DNA from: Ophiothrix spiculata
Taxonomy: Eukaryota; Echinodermata; Ophiuroidea; Amphilepidida; Ophiotrichidae
Length of the DNA: 26,848 bases
Assembly: GCA_000969725.1 (NCBI GenBank)
Contig: JXSR01S074609.1
Direction: 5' to 3' (one strand)
Shown: positions 1-10,184 of the stretch, piece after piece
Position numbering within the stretch: position 1 is the stretch's first letter
Layout: every line of letters begins with the position of its first letter
Translations under genes and position numbers: made by a program
The notes under the pieces: model-generated
What the model saw: the letters and a program-made list of their open reading frames with translations, nothing else
The model's database searches: none
What the model was told of the DNA's origin: nothing

Positions 1-165
1 TTTTGAATGTCCTGCAAGCCATATCTTGGGCTCCCATGAATCGATTCCCATTAAATTTGGGATTTGGAGGTTTTTTACCATGCTCAAAAAAATAAAAAAT
101 ATCTAGGGTCGGTGGTAAAATTAGGGTAGATCGGGTTACGCCAATCAAACAATTTTTTTTAGGCC
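1..165. mobile_element. Partial GGCC-terminus MITE (cut by window edge)
   Basis: This is an inverted copy of the element at 6274-6593. The shared stretch runs from TTTTGAATGTCCTGCAAGCC through GGATTTGGAGG to CGGGTTACGCCAATCAAAC. It ends in GGCC at 165, followed by TAA at 166-168, the same TWA-type junction. Only one terminus is visible. PIF/Harbinger-like is inferred from the 3-bp TAA junction; no transposase is present. Confidence 0.75.
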
Positions 166-440
166 TAAACGAATTTGAACCTACAAATTTATTTGCTTGA
201 TGAAGGGTTGGGAATTTCTGAGTGTTAAAACATTGAGCCAAAACATGTCTGCTTAATAATAATGGTATACAATGATTAATTTCTTTTGGATATATTTGGA
301 GTGTGTAATTGCAGTGTTGACACTTAGTTCTCCTATACAAACATTTTTAAAATCTTGTTCTTCTGGCCTTTGATCGATAATTTGAGTACCAAAATTATCT
401 CTACAAAATATAACATGTGTTTATATTATATCACACTCAC

Positions 441-641
441 CATCAAAAATCTGTTCTAATGTAGGCCTGTTTTTCTTGCCAAAGATTTTGGATAATGAAT
501 TAAACTTTTTCTTCTTGCTTTTCTTCTTTTCTTTGGGAGGTACAGTGGTTTCGATGATGGAGAGTTCTTCGTTTGATCTTGATAACGGTTCCGTTGGATG
601 GATGAGGTATTCTCTGCTGCCACTGTCTGCTGACGTCACAT
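441..641 (-). CDS. KAZN: Kazrin exon E (lysine-rich basic region)
   Basis: This 201-nt exon has acceptor CTCTCCTAG above 641 and a strong donor GTGAGTGTG below 441. It enters in phase 1 (G from exon D plus AT gives Asp) and leaves in phase 1. The 67 residues start VTSADSGSREYLIHPTEPL and include PPKEKKKSKKKKFNSLSKIF followed by GKKNRPTLEQIFDG. The vertebrate counterpart is recalled as a KRKKKKEK cluster followed by GSISRVFARGKQRKSLD, so cluster and following motif are in the same order. In the vertebrate protein the basic cluster has been treated as a nuclear-localisation or acidic-lipid-binding segment; that role here is inference. The remaining exons lie left of the window. A LINE remnant begins about 40 bp on the intron side of its acceptor. 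Confidence 0.93.
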
Positions 642-683
642 CTAGGAGAGATTGACAAAACAAATAGTATACAAATATATATA

Positions 684-1392
684 GACTTGAAGTCTGACAA
701 CATCTACATTCAACACAGCAAAACAGACTGGGGCAGGCGCACCTTCAGGAAACACGGGGCAGGACTGTGGAACCATCTTCAACAAAATATTAAACAGTCC
801 ACCAGCATGCAAATTTTTAAAAAGAATCTTAAGGCATTCATCCTTGATCCAGGAACGTAAGCATTTTGGAATTGACATTTTTTTTCTGGTTTTCGTGAGG
901 GATAAAGAATCATGTGTGGTAGAAGCAGGTTTGGTATGTGTGCTTGTTAGCTAGTGTGTTTCTGTGAGTATGAGGTGAGTAGATTCTATATATGAGTTTG
1001 GTTCTAGAGAGGTATCGAGCATGTCAAGAGTATGTTTGTTGTTTGTATGTGTGAAAATTTCATTATGGTGGGTGAAAGCTTCTCTTTTTTTTTCCACTTT
1101 ATTTTTGTTAGGTGCTCAATTTTTTTTTTTTTATGTGCAAATTTCTAAAATAGTGTGCTCACATATTTGGTATTTCTTATCTTGTATATTCATAAATATC
1201 TATTTTTGATGTTATTTTATCTTTTAATATATTGGTGTAATGTGTATAGTATGTAAATTTAAGTAATTTTTAAATCTATATTTGTATATTGTATAATTTT
1301 TATGTATAGAGGGCCCTTGTGGAAAGCAGTGCTAGATCACTGATCTTGGCTACCCTCTTTAAATATGTCTGAAATAAAAATAAATAAAATAA
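684..1392 (+). mobile_element. 5'-truncated LINE tail, CR1/Jockey-type
   Basis: An open frame from 684 to the stop at 858-860 encodes DLKSDNIYIQHSKTDWGRR and then GLWNHLQQNIKQSTSMQIFK with a hydrophobic finish. This is the usual shape of the C-terminal tail after a non-LTR reverse transcriptase (a W-N-x-L motif and a terminal FKxxLKxxxL-like helix). A 3' UTR of about 530 bp follows and ends in an A/T-rich tail (AAATAAAAATAAATAAAAT, about 1371-1390). The upstream RT is missing, as expected for 5' truncation. It lies antisense to kazrin, close to the acceptor of exon E. Confidence 0.65.
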
Positions 1393-1404
1393 GATCTCTG
1401 GTTA

Positions 1405-1501
1405 AAACTATGATCCTGAAGTGACTGAAATTGCTATTTTACTGAGGGGTGCAGCCCAGAAGTAAAATAGCAAAAGTTTAGTCACTGAAGGATCATAGTT
1501 T
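1405..1501. mobile_element. Small palindromic MITE with TA target site
   Basis: Arms of about 40 bp (AAACTATGATCCTGAAGTGA at the left and its near-complement ending AGGATCATAGTTT at the right) flank a loop of about 18 bp. TA dinucleotides at 1403-1404 and 1502-1503 fit a TA duplication, as in Tc1/mariner-like MITEs. The family is not recognised. Confidence 0.6.
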
Positions 1502-1686
1502 TATTTATATACTGTATTAATACATTTTTTAATTATGTAATTTTTACTTGCCCAATGGCCTAATTTTATTAATCTTATTAAAAAAAATGCACTAACAAAA
1601 TGCTATAACCATGAATGAAAGCAATAGGTTAATGCGCATATTGGCTTAAGTCAGTGCATGAAAGTGACGCGGCTATAAATTGCACA

Positions 1687-1776
1687 GAAAACCTGTAAAT
1701 AGTGTTTCAAAACCTGTAAATAGTCCTGTAAAACCCATAAATAGTCTTTTCAAAAGAACTATTTACGGGGTTTTCT
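1687..1776. repeat. Short direct and inverted repeats
   Basis: The motif AAACCTGTAAATAGT occurs twice, with a third diverged copy (AAACCCATAAATAGT). An inverted form, ACTATTTACGGGGTTTT, follows at 1759-1775. The block could fold into a hairpin. Flanks to about 2170 show nothing else I can name. Confidence 0.6.
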
Positions 1777-2169
1777 CAAGATGGTTGAAACTATTTGAAA
1801 TTATTCAATAGGGTATCAAAACGCTTAAATATATTAATGCAGTATATAATGAATAATATATCGAAGTACAGTAAAGTTCATGAGATTTTCATCAAAAAGG
1901 AAAGTCCTATAGAAAGTTACTGACCCTCTGAAAGGTATTTAACAAGAATTTGAATTACTTTTTCAAAGCCAAATTGATGCAAGGACTTAACTTGTAAGAC
2001 AATCAAAGCCTTTTCATTTGGTTTCTATTCAACATGTGCCATTTAGTGCACAGTTTAATCTGTTTTGAAATCGGTGTTGAAGTTATTTTATTTTGAGTCA
2101 AAAGTTTTACGCCACAACTACATGTTTGGTAGCAAAACATCCATGTAGAGGCTGTATATAGTTCAGCCC

Positions 2170-2300
2170 TTAGTGTGGTGATGGGCTCATAAGCTACATC
2201 TTTGCACTACTATGACTTTGAAAATAATAATTAGCAACAAACCAGAATTAAGGCCATAACATTCAGGAGCTTTCCCACTGGGCCATATACATTGCCCAAG
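2170..2300 (-). mobile_element. Degenerate tRNA-derived SINE fragment
   Basis: On the minus strand, TGGCCCAGTGGG (2274-2285) fits the RNA polymerase III A-box consensus TRGCNNAGYNGG. The expected B box is badly diverged, and no cloverleaf can be drawn. This is probably a decayed SINE head rather than a tRNA gene. Confidence 0.35.
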
Positions 2301-2346
2301 TCTGATTGATACTTGATAATTATGACTTGCGTTACTTGTACTTCTA

Positions 2347-2472
2347 TAGGCAAAAAAGTAATTTATTGGACAGTTTAAACAGAAATTCAGAGTGCAGGGC
2401 CCTGTTGTTTGTAAATGCAACCCGTACCATGGATTTTTGTTTAAATTGTCCAATAAATTATTGTTTGGCCTA
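2347..2472. mobile_element. TAGGC-type palindromic MITE, copy 1
   Basis: Inverted termini read TAGGCAAAAAAGTAATTTAT and, in complement, TAGGCCAAACAATAATTTAT. They continue through TTGGACAGTTTAAACA to an inner GTGCAGGGCC segment. TA flanks both sides (2345-2346, 2473-2474). A second copy at 17358-17483 confirms the boundaries. It lies about 115 bp beyond the donor of kazrin exon D. Confidence 0.75.
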
Positions 2473-2586
2473 TACTATTGCTGCCTGTATATCTACACTA
2501 ACAATGTGTCCCCTTCCTTCATTTTGCCCTTCATTTCTCTGTTCACTTTGTTCCAACCACTAGCCCAAGTTTTGCCCAGGTCATAC

Positions 2587-2809
2587 CTGATGAATATGAC
2601 TGCGTTGACCTTGTACTTCTAGCTGATACTGGTGTTGCTGGTGTATCTGCACTCCCTACCGGTTCCCCTCTTATGTTATTCTCCGATGATATGTGGAGTT
2701 CTTTGACCCCATCTGGGGTGGACGAAACGGGGGTGCTAGTGATTGTGATTCTGGGAGTGGCGGTGGGTGAACTGTTTCTTCTTCTTTCTGCTGCTAATTG
2801 TTCTTTGAC
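2587..2809 (-). CDS. KAZN: Kazrin exon D (Ser/Thr/Pro linker)
   Basis: This 223-nt exon contains no suitable Met and is found from its splice signals: acceptor TATACTTTCAG above 2809 and donor GTATGA below 2587. It enters in phase 0 and leaves in phase 1, which matches exons C and E exactly. The peptide begins VKEQLAAERRRNSSPTATPR, finishing the coiled coil, then becomes low-complexity linker rich in Ser, Thr and Pro (TSTPVSSTPDG, then SADTPATPVSARSTRST). In vertebrates the region between the coiled coil and the basic stretch is also Ser/Pro-rich and poorly conserved; here it appears shorter. Sequence identity to known kazrin is low, so the call rests on open frame, splice sites, phase and position. 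Confidence 0.82.
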
Positions 2810-2820
2810 CTGAAAGTATA

Positions 2821-4299
2821 GGAAACATTATGTTGAAAAAAGCGCCATCCATTGACTGCTGAGCAGGAACTCACAAGAATTCATCTTGCAGCATCAACAA
2901 GTGCAACAGGCTGTTCTACCTGTGTAACTCCTATGTCATTACCCTGGTATAGTCTTTACTTGCATGTTTTATCAGATAATTAGAGCAGCATATGTTTAGG
3001 GTAGGTATCAATACCAGCCAATATCTAAGCTAATGAGTAAAACTTGCAACAAATTGAGTCTAACCTGTTTAGCTGTTACTTAAAGCAATACTATAAGATT
3101 TTGATCAAAAATGGTTTATAATAAAAAACAGCATAAAATGGAGGAATGTGACTATCTAAAAGCGTTTTTAAGTGTATTTTGTAAAAAAATTGTTTTGCCA
3201 CCAAAATATGGATAAAAAGCACATGCATGCTTTCCTATACTAATACACGTGGAATTAAATTTGGGATCCCGAAATTAATTCAACAAATGGCCATAACAGA
3301 AAAAGTAAGCATCTTTGTGAGCCAAATCGTTTGGAGGGTATTTATATCTACCAAAAACAAACCCAATTAGCCAAAAATATCAAAAGTCATGAGTGACAGG
3401 GGCGCTTCATTTTTAACACTTTATAGTATATCTAGTAAAAATAGTAAAAAATGGGATATAAAACATACATGTCCTTATTGTTTGGTTGTCAACATACAAG
3501 TTTGGGACCGCTAGTCTACCTTTAGCCAGTCACAAAATTGCCTAATACCAAAATTTCAAAATAGGCCAAGCATGTAGCATTAGTAATAAAAATGTAGGCC
3601 TATAGGTAACTTTAATGTTTTCTTATAAAATTAGTTTGCTTTATAGCACAAATCTAACAATTCTAGCTTTAAGAACTTCCAAAAATAAGTAAAACCAGGC
3701 AGAATTGGCAAATGATCAAAACCATATATTGTATAACATGAAACCCAAGTTCCTTCCTGAACTTTCGCAGGTAACAAGACCTTTTTATTAAAACTCATCA
3801 AAGATTTATTTCAAATTTGATAGCATCTATTTTGAACTCAAGCCTGTCATGTCTTGGTCATCTTCCTCTTAGAAGTCCCAAGAGAGAAAACATGCGTTCA
3901 TAACACTTTCTATGTAAAATACCTGTTTCTTTTATCACATTTGCTAGTTATTTAACATTTTTAAGGTAAAATTACTTTTTCTATTGAAGATTTGTTGAAG
4001 ATTTTGACCAGTGAATTCTAAATAATATTCCTTCCACATGGTCGAGGACAGTGAAGGAAAGTTCTCTTTTGGGAAATTATTTCAAAGAAAAGAATACAAC
4101 ATTTTCCAGGCCAAAATGTACTGATATTGACTTCAATGTTTTCTGTTGTAATAAAATAAAAGAAATAATTAAGATAATAGAGGATAGCCTCATCAGTGTT
4201 CAGCACTTCTTTCTACAAGAGTTCTCTGCCAGATTTATTTATTTGTTTAAATGCAGTAAGGAAACTGATTTCGGAGGAATCCTGCAGAACTGATTAGTA
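2821..4299. other. Intron sequence, nothing recognised
   Basis: AT-rich intron between kazrin exons C and D. I see no coding exon, inverted-repeat element or tRNA-like promoter boxes here. The short ORFs near 4018-4293 lack splice signals and protein-like composition. Confidence 0.5.
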
Positions 4300-4385
4300 A
4301 ACACATTTAGGGTTGGCCCGGGGATAGAACCCGAGACCAATTAGTGTAGGCAAAGGAAATACTGCCACACCCCCAGCTTCACCTG
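4300..4385 (-). mobile_element. tRNA-like SINE head fragment
   Basis: The minus strand carries CTCGGGTTCTATCCCCGGG, a B-box-like core (GGTTCTATCCC) within a short GC stem, preceded by CCTACACTAATTGGT. It lies opposite in strand to the next SINE. It is too short and diverged to call a functional tRNA. Confidence 0.45.
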
Positions 4386-4389
4386 TATA

Positions 4390-4703
4390 AGAGCTCGTGT
4401 GGAACTCAAAATCAATAGGTCATGAGTTCGAGCCCCACTAAGGCCACGAGTTATGTCCTTGGACAAGTTATTTAATCTTGATTGCCATGTCAACCCAAGT
4501 GCACTGGGGGCTGTTGAGGAATATTACAATCTTATAAAGGTAATATGGTTCAGCGCCAAATTGACCTTGGCTGCCATCAAAATCTAGTTTAAAGCGAATT
4601 AGTTGTGATGATTTTCTAATAACGGCGTAATAAATGGCTTCATGAGTGTCTTTGGGCAGATACCGGCGCATAATAAATGTCCACTATTATTATCATTAAT
4701 ACA
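4390..4703 (+). mobile_element. tRNA-derived SINE with LINE-like 3' tail
   Basis: GAGTTCGAGCC at about 4429-4440 matches the B box. It is followed by a SINE body (TATGTCCTTGGACAAG, then CAACCCAAGTGCACTGGG) and a 3' end reading CCGGCGCATAATAAATG and then ATTATTATCATTA. The 3' end resembles that of the LINE fragment at 19666-19700, which suggests the SINE borrows a LINE tail for mobilisation (inference). Its A-box region is weak. Confidence 0.65.
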
Positions 4704-5840
4704 TTTGTATACATTTCAAAAGAAGAAGGTTCCTCATTTTATCATTGGTGATCGAGGGGTGAGTCAAATCTAATGTCCTGGTTTGGTATAATAATAATCA
4801 TGACTAACTTGTCAAATGAAACCACAAATAAGTATGTTTCCTTTTAAAAAGTACACACTATTTCACAACTTTAAGGACTGATAATAGAAGAAACATGACG
4901 ATGCAACTAGCAAAAGCCAGAGATAAACATTAATTACCAAACAAAAAGGGAAGTTTTCAGTATACCTTGGGATTTTTGATGTGACTAAAAGATTCTGATT
5001 TTCTTGCAATGTTTGTTTTTAATTTTTACTTGTTTCCACCTGTTGAAGATATGCCTACTTATCTGTAGAATACCTACAAAATTGAAGACTTCCCAAAAAG
5101 CAATCAGTAAAGAGATCACAAAGTCAAACAATTTATCTTTATTGCAATATTGAGGCATGAATAACTCATGTGAGCAATTGAAGGGAATACTTTCTAAACC
5201 TTTAATTCCTGATTACATAATGAAAACAGACCTTGGCCTTAAGCATGTCCTTAAATTTCAAAGTGAAGCAGAGGGCTGGTTGTGATTTCCCTGGGGAAGG
5301 TACTCACGCATAATGATGATACGGGGATGTACCACTTTGGAGACCCTCAAAATATAAAATGAGTGCCTGCCACAACCCATTCGAATTGAATTTTTTTTTA
5401 AAAATTATTATTTATATCTATGTCTGCAAACCCAATATCTGTTGGAGTTTGATAATGAACTCCACCAGACCTTTATATTTTGAATCATTTGTCCACTTGA
5501 AATGGGCATCTTGGTGAGCGGAAGAAGTTGCTTGAGAAGGGGTTTTGAAGGCAGCACATACCTGTTACCTTCCATTAATGTAAATAATGTATGTGACCCC
5601 AGCGTATGGTACTACACTGACTAATTTTCTTTATCATTCCACAAAATCACAAGAGATTGGCACATTATAAAGGTAATATAAAGTTGGGAAGCACCTCTGT
5701 ATGTTCAGCAAATCATTTCCTGAATCTTGATAATCCAAATGCTTTCCTTTTGTCACCTGTGCGTTGACCTAGGTGATAATATGTCCTCAATAAACCTGAC
5801 TCGGAAATTAAATCATACATGCTGGATCTAGGTTCTATGT
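4704..5840. other. Intron sequence, nothing recognised
   Basis: AT-rich intron DNA. I find no exon with splice signals, inverted-repeat element or RNA gene. The stretch before 5841 may contain very diverged members of the tandem array that follows. Confidence 0.45.
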
Positions 5841-6273
5841 AATATTAGAGTTGATAGTTGCATAGCCTTTTAAATCCTCTCTAATCTCTAGATAACCAAC
5901 CAAGACTTCTTTGACCACCTTTCCCCAACATCCATCATTCATAACTGGACACCTTAATGCAAACAACCACAATATACACAACAAAATCATCCATATGTGG
6001 CCTGGTCAATGTTCAATATAGGTGTTGATTGTTACAAAGCCGCCTAGATCCTCTTCCTAACATCTTGTAAATCTGACTTGTAATTAACTTTTCCTTAAAC
6101 AGTCCTACCAGGGCATAGCTACTTAGACAACTACAGTGTTTTACTAACGAATCTGATTTATCCTATTCTCACACTGTCCAGACTGTGCTTCGCCAATACA
6201 AACAACCAAACTATATATAACATAAACATAATATAACTATCCCATCCATTCTTAGCTGGTCAATGATTGATAA

Positions 6274-6593
6274 GGCCTAAAAAAATTGTTTGATTGGCGT
6301 AACCCGACCGACCCTATTTATACCGCCGACCCTAAAAAAAAAATTTGAGCATGGTAAAAAAACCTCCAAATCCCAAATTTGATGGGAATTGATTCATGGG
6401 GACCCGAGATATGGCTTGCAGGACATTCAAAATGACAAATAGAAGATGTGTTACAGAAAAAGTGAAGATGTTTTTGTATATGTGTTGTAAATTTTGTGTT
6501 CTTGTATGTGAAACATAAACTTTTACAAAAAATCCAACCTATCTACCCTAATTTTTTTCTATGTTACGACAATCAAACTATCTTTTTTGGGCC
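6274..6593. mobile_element. GGCC-terminus MITE inserted in the tandem array
   Basis: Termini are GGCCTAAAAAAATTGTTTGA and, in complement, GGCCCAAAAAAGATAGTTTG, both continuing into TTGGCGTAAC/TTGTCGTAAC. TAA occurs at 6271-6273 and 6594-6596. Removing the element plus one TAA restores a sequence like the neighbouring repeat units (TGGTCAATG...ATAAGTG(C/T)TGAT). It has no ORF and is 320 bp long. The TSD suggests PIF/Harbinger. Confidence 0.85.
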
Positions 6594-6852
6594 TAAGTGT
6601 TGATAGTTACATTTTAAATTCTCTCCTAACATCCTAATCTCCTCTTGGTGATCTGGCCTGCCAATGTCATGACAATTTTTCCTTCAACAGTCTGGTCCCT
6701 ATCAGAGCAAAGCTACTTAATCTACTAAATTCTCTTCTCTTAAACCCCTTGCTAATCAGACTTATCCAATACACTCTGCTTTCACAATCTAGTCCATCTA
6801 GATGGACCTTGCAAGCCAGCACCCTACGGAAGGAGCAAATCTGGGCTGTGCA

Positions 6853-6898
6853 TCTCAATGCAATCAATAAAACTATCTCAATGCAATCAACAAAACTA
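6853..6898. repeat. Two tandem 23-bp units
   Basis: Two adjacent copies of a unit beginning TCTCAATGCAATCAA and ending AAAACTA, differing at one position. This is a local duplication within the larger array. Confidence 0.85.
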
Positions 6899-8159
6899 TA
6901 TACAACCTCCCCACCCAATATTCCTGCCTGGTCAATGTTCGATTCAAGTGCTGATTGCTACATAGTCTTTTAAATCCTTTTCTAACCCTTACATAAATCC
7001 TTTCTAGCTCAAAAAGATTTCCTATCAACTCTCTTAATAGCTTAACTATGACAACTAACATATGGAATGAGAAACTAATGATGTAATGAACAACTTTGAA
7101 ATCTTGACTTCAAATGATTGGCCGGGCTAAAACCTCTCCCTATCCCACATCCCTGCCTGGTCGATGTTACATAAGTGCTGATTGCTACATAGTCTTCTAA
7201 ATCCTCTGCTTAAATCTTCTCTAGCCCAACAAGATTTCCTATCAACTCTCTTGATAGCTTAACTATGACAACTTACATATGGGATGGGATGCTAATGATG
7301 TAATGGACAACTTTGAAATCTTGACATCAGATGAATGACCAGGCCAAAATCTATCTCCCCTCCCTATTCCACCATCCCTGTCTGGTCAATGTTCCATAAG
7401 TGCTGATTGCTACATAGTCTTTTAAATCCTTTTCTAACCCTTACATAACTCTTCTCTCGCCCAACAAGATTTCCTATCAACTCTCTTGATAGCTTAACTA
7501 TGACAACTAACACATTGGGTGAGATGCTAATGATATAATGGACAATTTCAAAATCATGACTTCATGATTTTTTCTTACACATTCTTTTTTTTACACTTAC
7601 ACAAATCTTTTCTAGCCCAACAAGATTTCCTATCAACTCTCTTGATAGCTTATGACAACTAACTTATGGGGTGAGACACTAATAATGTAATGGGCAACTT
7701 TGAAATCTTGACTTCGGATGAATGACAAGGCCGAAATCTATCTCCCCTCCCTATTCCACCATCCCTGTCTTGTCAATGTTACATAAGTGCTGATAGCTAC
7801 ATAGTCTTTTAAATCATTTTCTAACAACTACATAAATCTTTCTAGCCCAACAGGATTTCCTGTCAACTCTCTTGATAGCTTAGCTATGACAACTAACATA
7901 TGGGATGACATGCTAATGATATAATGGACACTTTGAAATCTTGTCCCTTGATAATAAACCAGGAAAGAAATATTCCATCCAGTCCTTTTAGGCAATGTCC
8001 TATTGTTTTCTAACAAATGCAATTATTCTGCACAGAATCGCTGGGTTTGGACCCCCCCAAAAAATAACCTTGTTTAGGCTTTCGCCAAGGAAACACAATT
8101 TGGTACCAAGTAAGCTAAAGGAAGCTTATATTTAACAGGGCATCAAGATGTTTTTTAAA

Positions 8160-8325
8160 TTCAGTTTTGAATGCAGGAGGAAGACAGGCGCACCCGGAGA
8201 AAAACCTGCGGACGCAAGCATGGACTGAAAACCAAATGCACATAAATCGCCGGGCGCGGGAATCGAACCTGGGACCTCATTGGTGCAAGCCAAGGGAACT
8301 ACTGCTGCGCCAACCTGCTCCCCGG
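8160..8325 (-). mobile_element. tRNA-derived SINE
   Basis: On the minus strand the head shows A box TGGCGCAGCAGTAG (about 8299-8312) and a perfect B box GGTTCGATTCC (8259-8269). It resembles a tRNA from GAGCAGGTTGG to CCGCGCCCGG. A body with GTTTTTCTCCGGGTGCGCC and CTTCCTCC follows, a segment I recall from invertebrate tRNA-derived SINEs. It lacks a clean acceptor stem, so it is a SINE rather than a tRNA gene. The neighbouring stretches 7946-8159 and 8340-8790 hold nothing I recognise. Confidence 0.75.
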
Positions 8326-8824
8326 GCTTACACTTTACACAAAGTTCCTGTGTAAGTTATTCCAAGTAACAGGAGGCCAGCATTTTGTCAGTAGATGTTG
8401 TGCAATCTTGAGCTTTTGACATTGAAGATGTACTGTTTGCAGCGTTGAAGAAACATAATTTATTGTGTAGTTCTTCATAGTTGATGGATAACAATCTTTA
8501 TAACTATAATACTGTATCCCCTCTTCCAATTTAACTACTGGTTTTCTGTGTGTACATCACCTTTTCTGTTGAGTTATTGAATACCAGTATGCCAAATATG
8601 GTTTAAATACTATGACAATGCTTCAGTTATAAGAGTATGATGATTTGTACAATTTCTGAGTCAAGATATATATTAATTTAAAGATTTTGTCAGTCATCAA
8701 ATAGTTTAATGGATATGGTATTTCAAAGACGTATGTTTCAAATAAACCATACTGCATTTTTCTTTAAAACTAAGTCTTTTGTTAAATCTCAATAGTTAAC
8801 CTTTTTAATCCAACTCCTACTATA

Positions 8825-9075
8825 TTTGAAAATTCCCATACATCTGAGTAATTCCCATGACAATGTCCTACCCTGGCTGATTCTTTGTTCCAGACCTTCA
8901 ACTAAATAAAAGAATAACTTCAAGAACCAATGGAAATGCAGAAAAATATTTTCCTTCAGGTATCTCCGCATATTTTTGTTGATTTCCATATATTTGAGCA
9001 ATTCCCATGATAATACCATACCCTGGTTGATTCTTTGTTCCAGTCCTTCAACTTTCCTCTCTAGACAACAAAGAA
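8825..9075 (-). pseudogene. Two tandem partial copies resembling kazrin exon C end
   Basis: Two units about 150 bp apart (cores 8850-8902 and 9000-9063) encode VEGLEQRISQG and KVEGLEQRINQG on the minus strand, compared with EVESLEQELDR at the end of exon C. Each is followed by a donor-like GTAGGACATTGTCATGGGAA or GTATGGTATTATCATGGGAA. Exon C has GTAAGACATTATCTGGGGAA, so the similarity runs on into the intron. Each copy carries one extra base before the donor, so phase would not fit between exons C and D. They are probably decayed duplicates. An ORF spans both units but has no other protein-like feature. Confidence 0.5.
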
Positions 9076-9224
9076 TTAAATACAATCTGTGAAAAAGAAA
9101 GCATGATTTCCCTCCCAGTATGCTAGCTTCAAAGCAATTCCAAGGTATTTCTGTACAATGCAATAACCCAAACCGATATGTAACTTTTTCTCATAACTAG
9201 CCTATAACTCATAAAATAGGAGTG

Positions 9225-9325
9225 GAAAAATAGAATTTTTCCCAGATTCAAACCAGGGCCCTCTTACATCCCGGGCAAATGTGCACTCATAGTAAGCAAG
9301 TTGCGCCACATGTATAACAATTTGG
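9225..9325 (-). mobile_element. tRNA-derived SINE head fragment
   Basis: The minus strand carries an A-box-like TGGCGCAACTTG (9297-9308) and a B-box-like GGTTTGAATCT (9244-9254), about 45 bp apart as in tRNA-derived promoters. Other tRNA stems are not preserved. Confidence 0.6.
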
Positions 9326-9399
9326 TGACTGCGTATAAGACACAGTGGTTTTAGAGATATTTAAATCGGTTATCTTTAATTTTGTCATTAATATTTATA

Positions 9400-9583
9400 G
9401 GCCCGGTCCAGACTCCACTATCGTATAGAATATTTTGCTTAGAATATTCTATGATGACGACAAAATGACGTAGGTCATCGAATTAAACTGTGGGTTTGTT
9501 TTTGATGACCTTTGTCATTTTGTCGTCAGCATAGAATATTCTAAGCAAAATAATCTATACGATAGTGGAGTCTGGACCAGGCC
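9400..9583. mobile_element. Foldback MITE, GGCCCGGT family, copy 1
   Basis: This 184-bp element is almost entirely palindromic. Each arm runs from GGCC(C/T)GGTCCAGACTCC through ACTATCGTATAGA(A)TATT to TGACGACAAAATGAC. Flanks are ATA at the left and TTA at the right, so the target duplication is imperfect. A second copy lies at 15606-15788. Confidence 0.85.
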
Positions 9584-9765
9584 TTACTCCAGAGAACTCA
9601 TCCTGGCACATCTAAGACAATATAAATGAAAGGCAAACGAACAAGAAATTTAGTTAAAAGATCAGAATACTTTTCAAGCAAAACATTTTGCAACTGTATG
9701 TTGTAAAATTGGCTCAGCATGTTAGTATTACTAATTACAAAGGTAAGATTGGGTGACATTTAGCT

Positions 9766-10101
9766 AAGTGTTCAGATACTTTTTGCCAGGAATGTAGATC
9801 AGTTTCTGCTGTCATGCTGAATTTAGATATGATTGATTCCCATCACAATGACAGGACATATCCATATTTTGGTTCCCGGGCATTAAATTGCCCAGATTCT
9901 GAATAAATCAAAAAGTTACAGAACTTGGGGCAAAGTGTTCCAATACTTTTTGCCAGGAATGTAGATCAGTTTCTGCTGTCATGCTGAATTTAGATATGAT
10001 TGATTCCCATCACAATGACAGGCCATATCCATATTTTTGGTTCCCAGACATTAAATTGCCCAGATTCTGAATAAATCAAAACGTTACGGAACTTGGGGCA
10101 A
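9766..10101. repeat. Tandem duplication, two 167-168 bp units
   Basis: Units start at 9766 and 9933 with AAGTGTTC, continue with ATACTTTTTGCCAGGAATGT, and end in GAACTTGGGGCAA. They differ by few substitutions, so the duplication is recent. The unit start resembles the ends of Tc1/mariner-like elements (a TACTTTTTGCCA motif), but no matching inverted terminus is seen. Confidence 0.85.
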
Positions 10102-10184
10102 ACGATGACAAACATCCAACACAACTCTTCCTATCCGCAGGTATTTCAGCATTTCTGAAACACCCTTGGGCCACTTTACTCATG

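Larger units (their letters stand above)
5841..7945. repeat. Diverged tandem array, roughly 160-250 bp units
   Basis: The core (G)TGCTGATTGCTACATAGTC followed by TTTTAAATCCT recurs near 5850, 6022, 6599, 6950, 7178, 7400 and 7788. A second core, TTTCCTATCAACTCTCTTGA, recurs at about 7025, 7243, 7478, 7634 and 7863. The later units are about 218-235 bp, with one truncated unit of about 156 bp; the earlier units are more diverged. One unit is interrupted by the MITE at 6274-6593. Short ORFs here are repeat shadows. The unit origin is unknown. Confidence 0.85.

Noticed and set aside
6667-7061. Overlapping ORFs of 62-83 codons
   Set aside because: They fall within the tandem array, and their frames are not conserved between units.
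5841-7945. CRISPR-like or satellite array
   Set aside because: The units are roughly 160-250 bp, diverged throughout and without unique spacers between constant repeats. This is an ordinary tandem duplication in an animal intron.
8240-8325. Possible tRNA gene with good A and B boxes
   Set aside because: No clean acceptor stem, and a SINE body follows directly; the same reasoning applies to 2274, 4330, 9244 and 12981.
8789-9163. 124-codon minus-strand ORF
   Set aside because: It runs through the two exon-C-like copies and their intervening intron-like sequence. I treat it as duplicated exon fragments in a chance open frame, not a gene.
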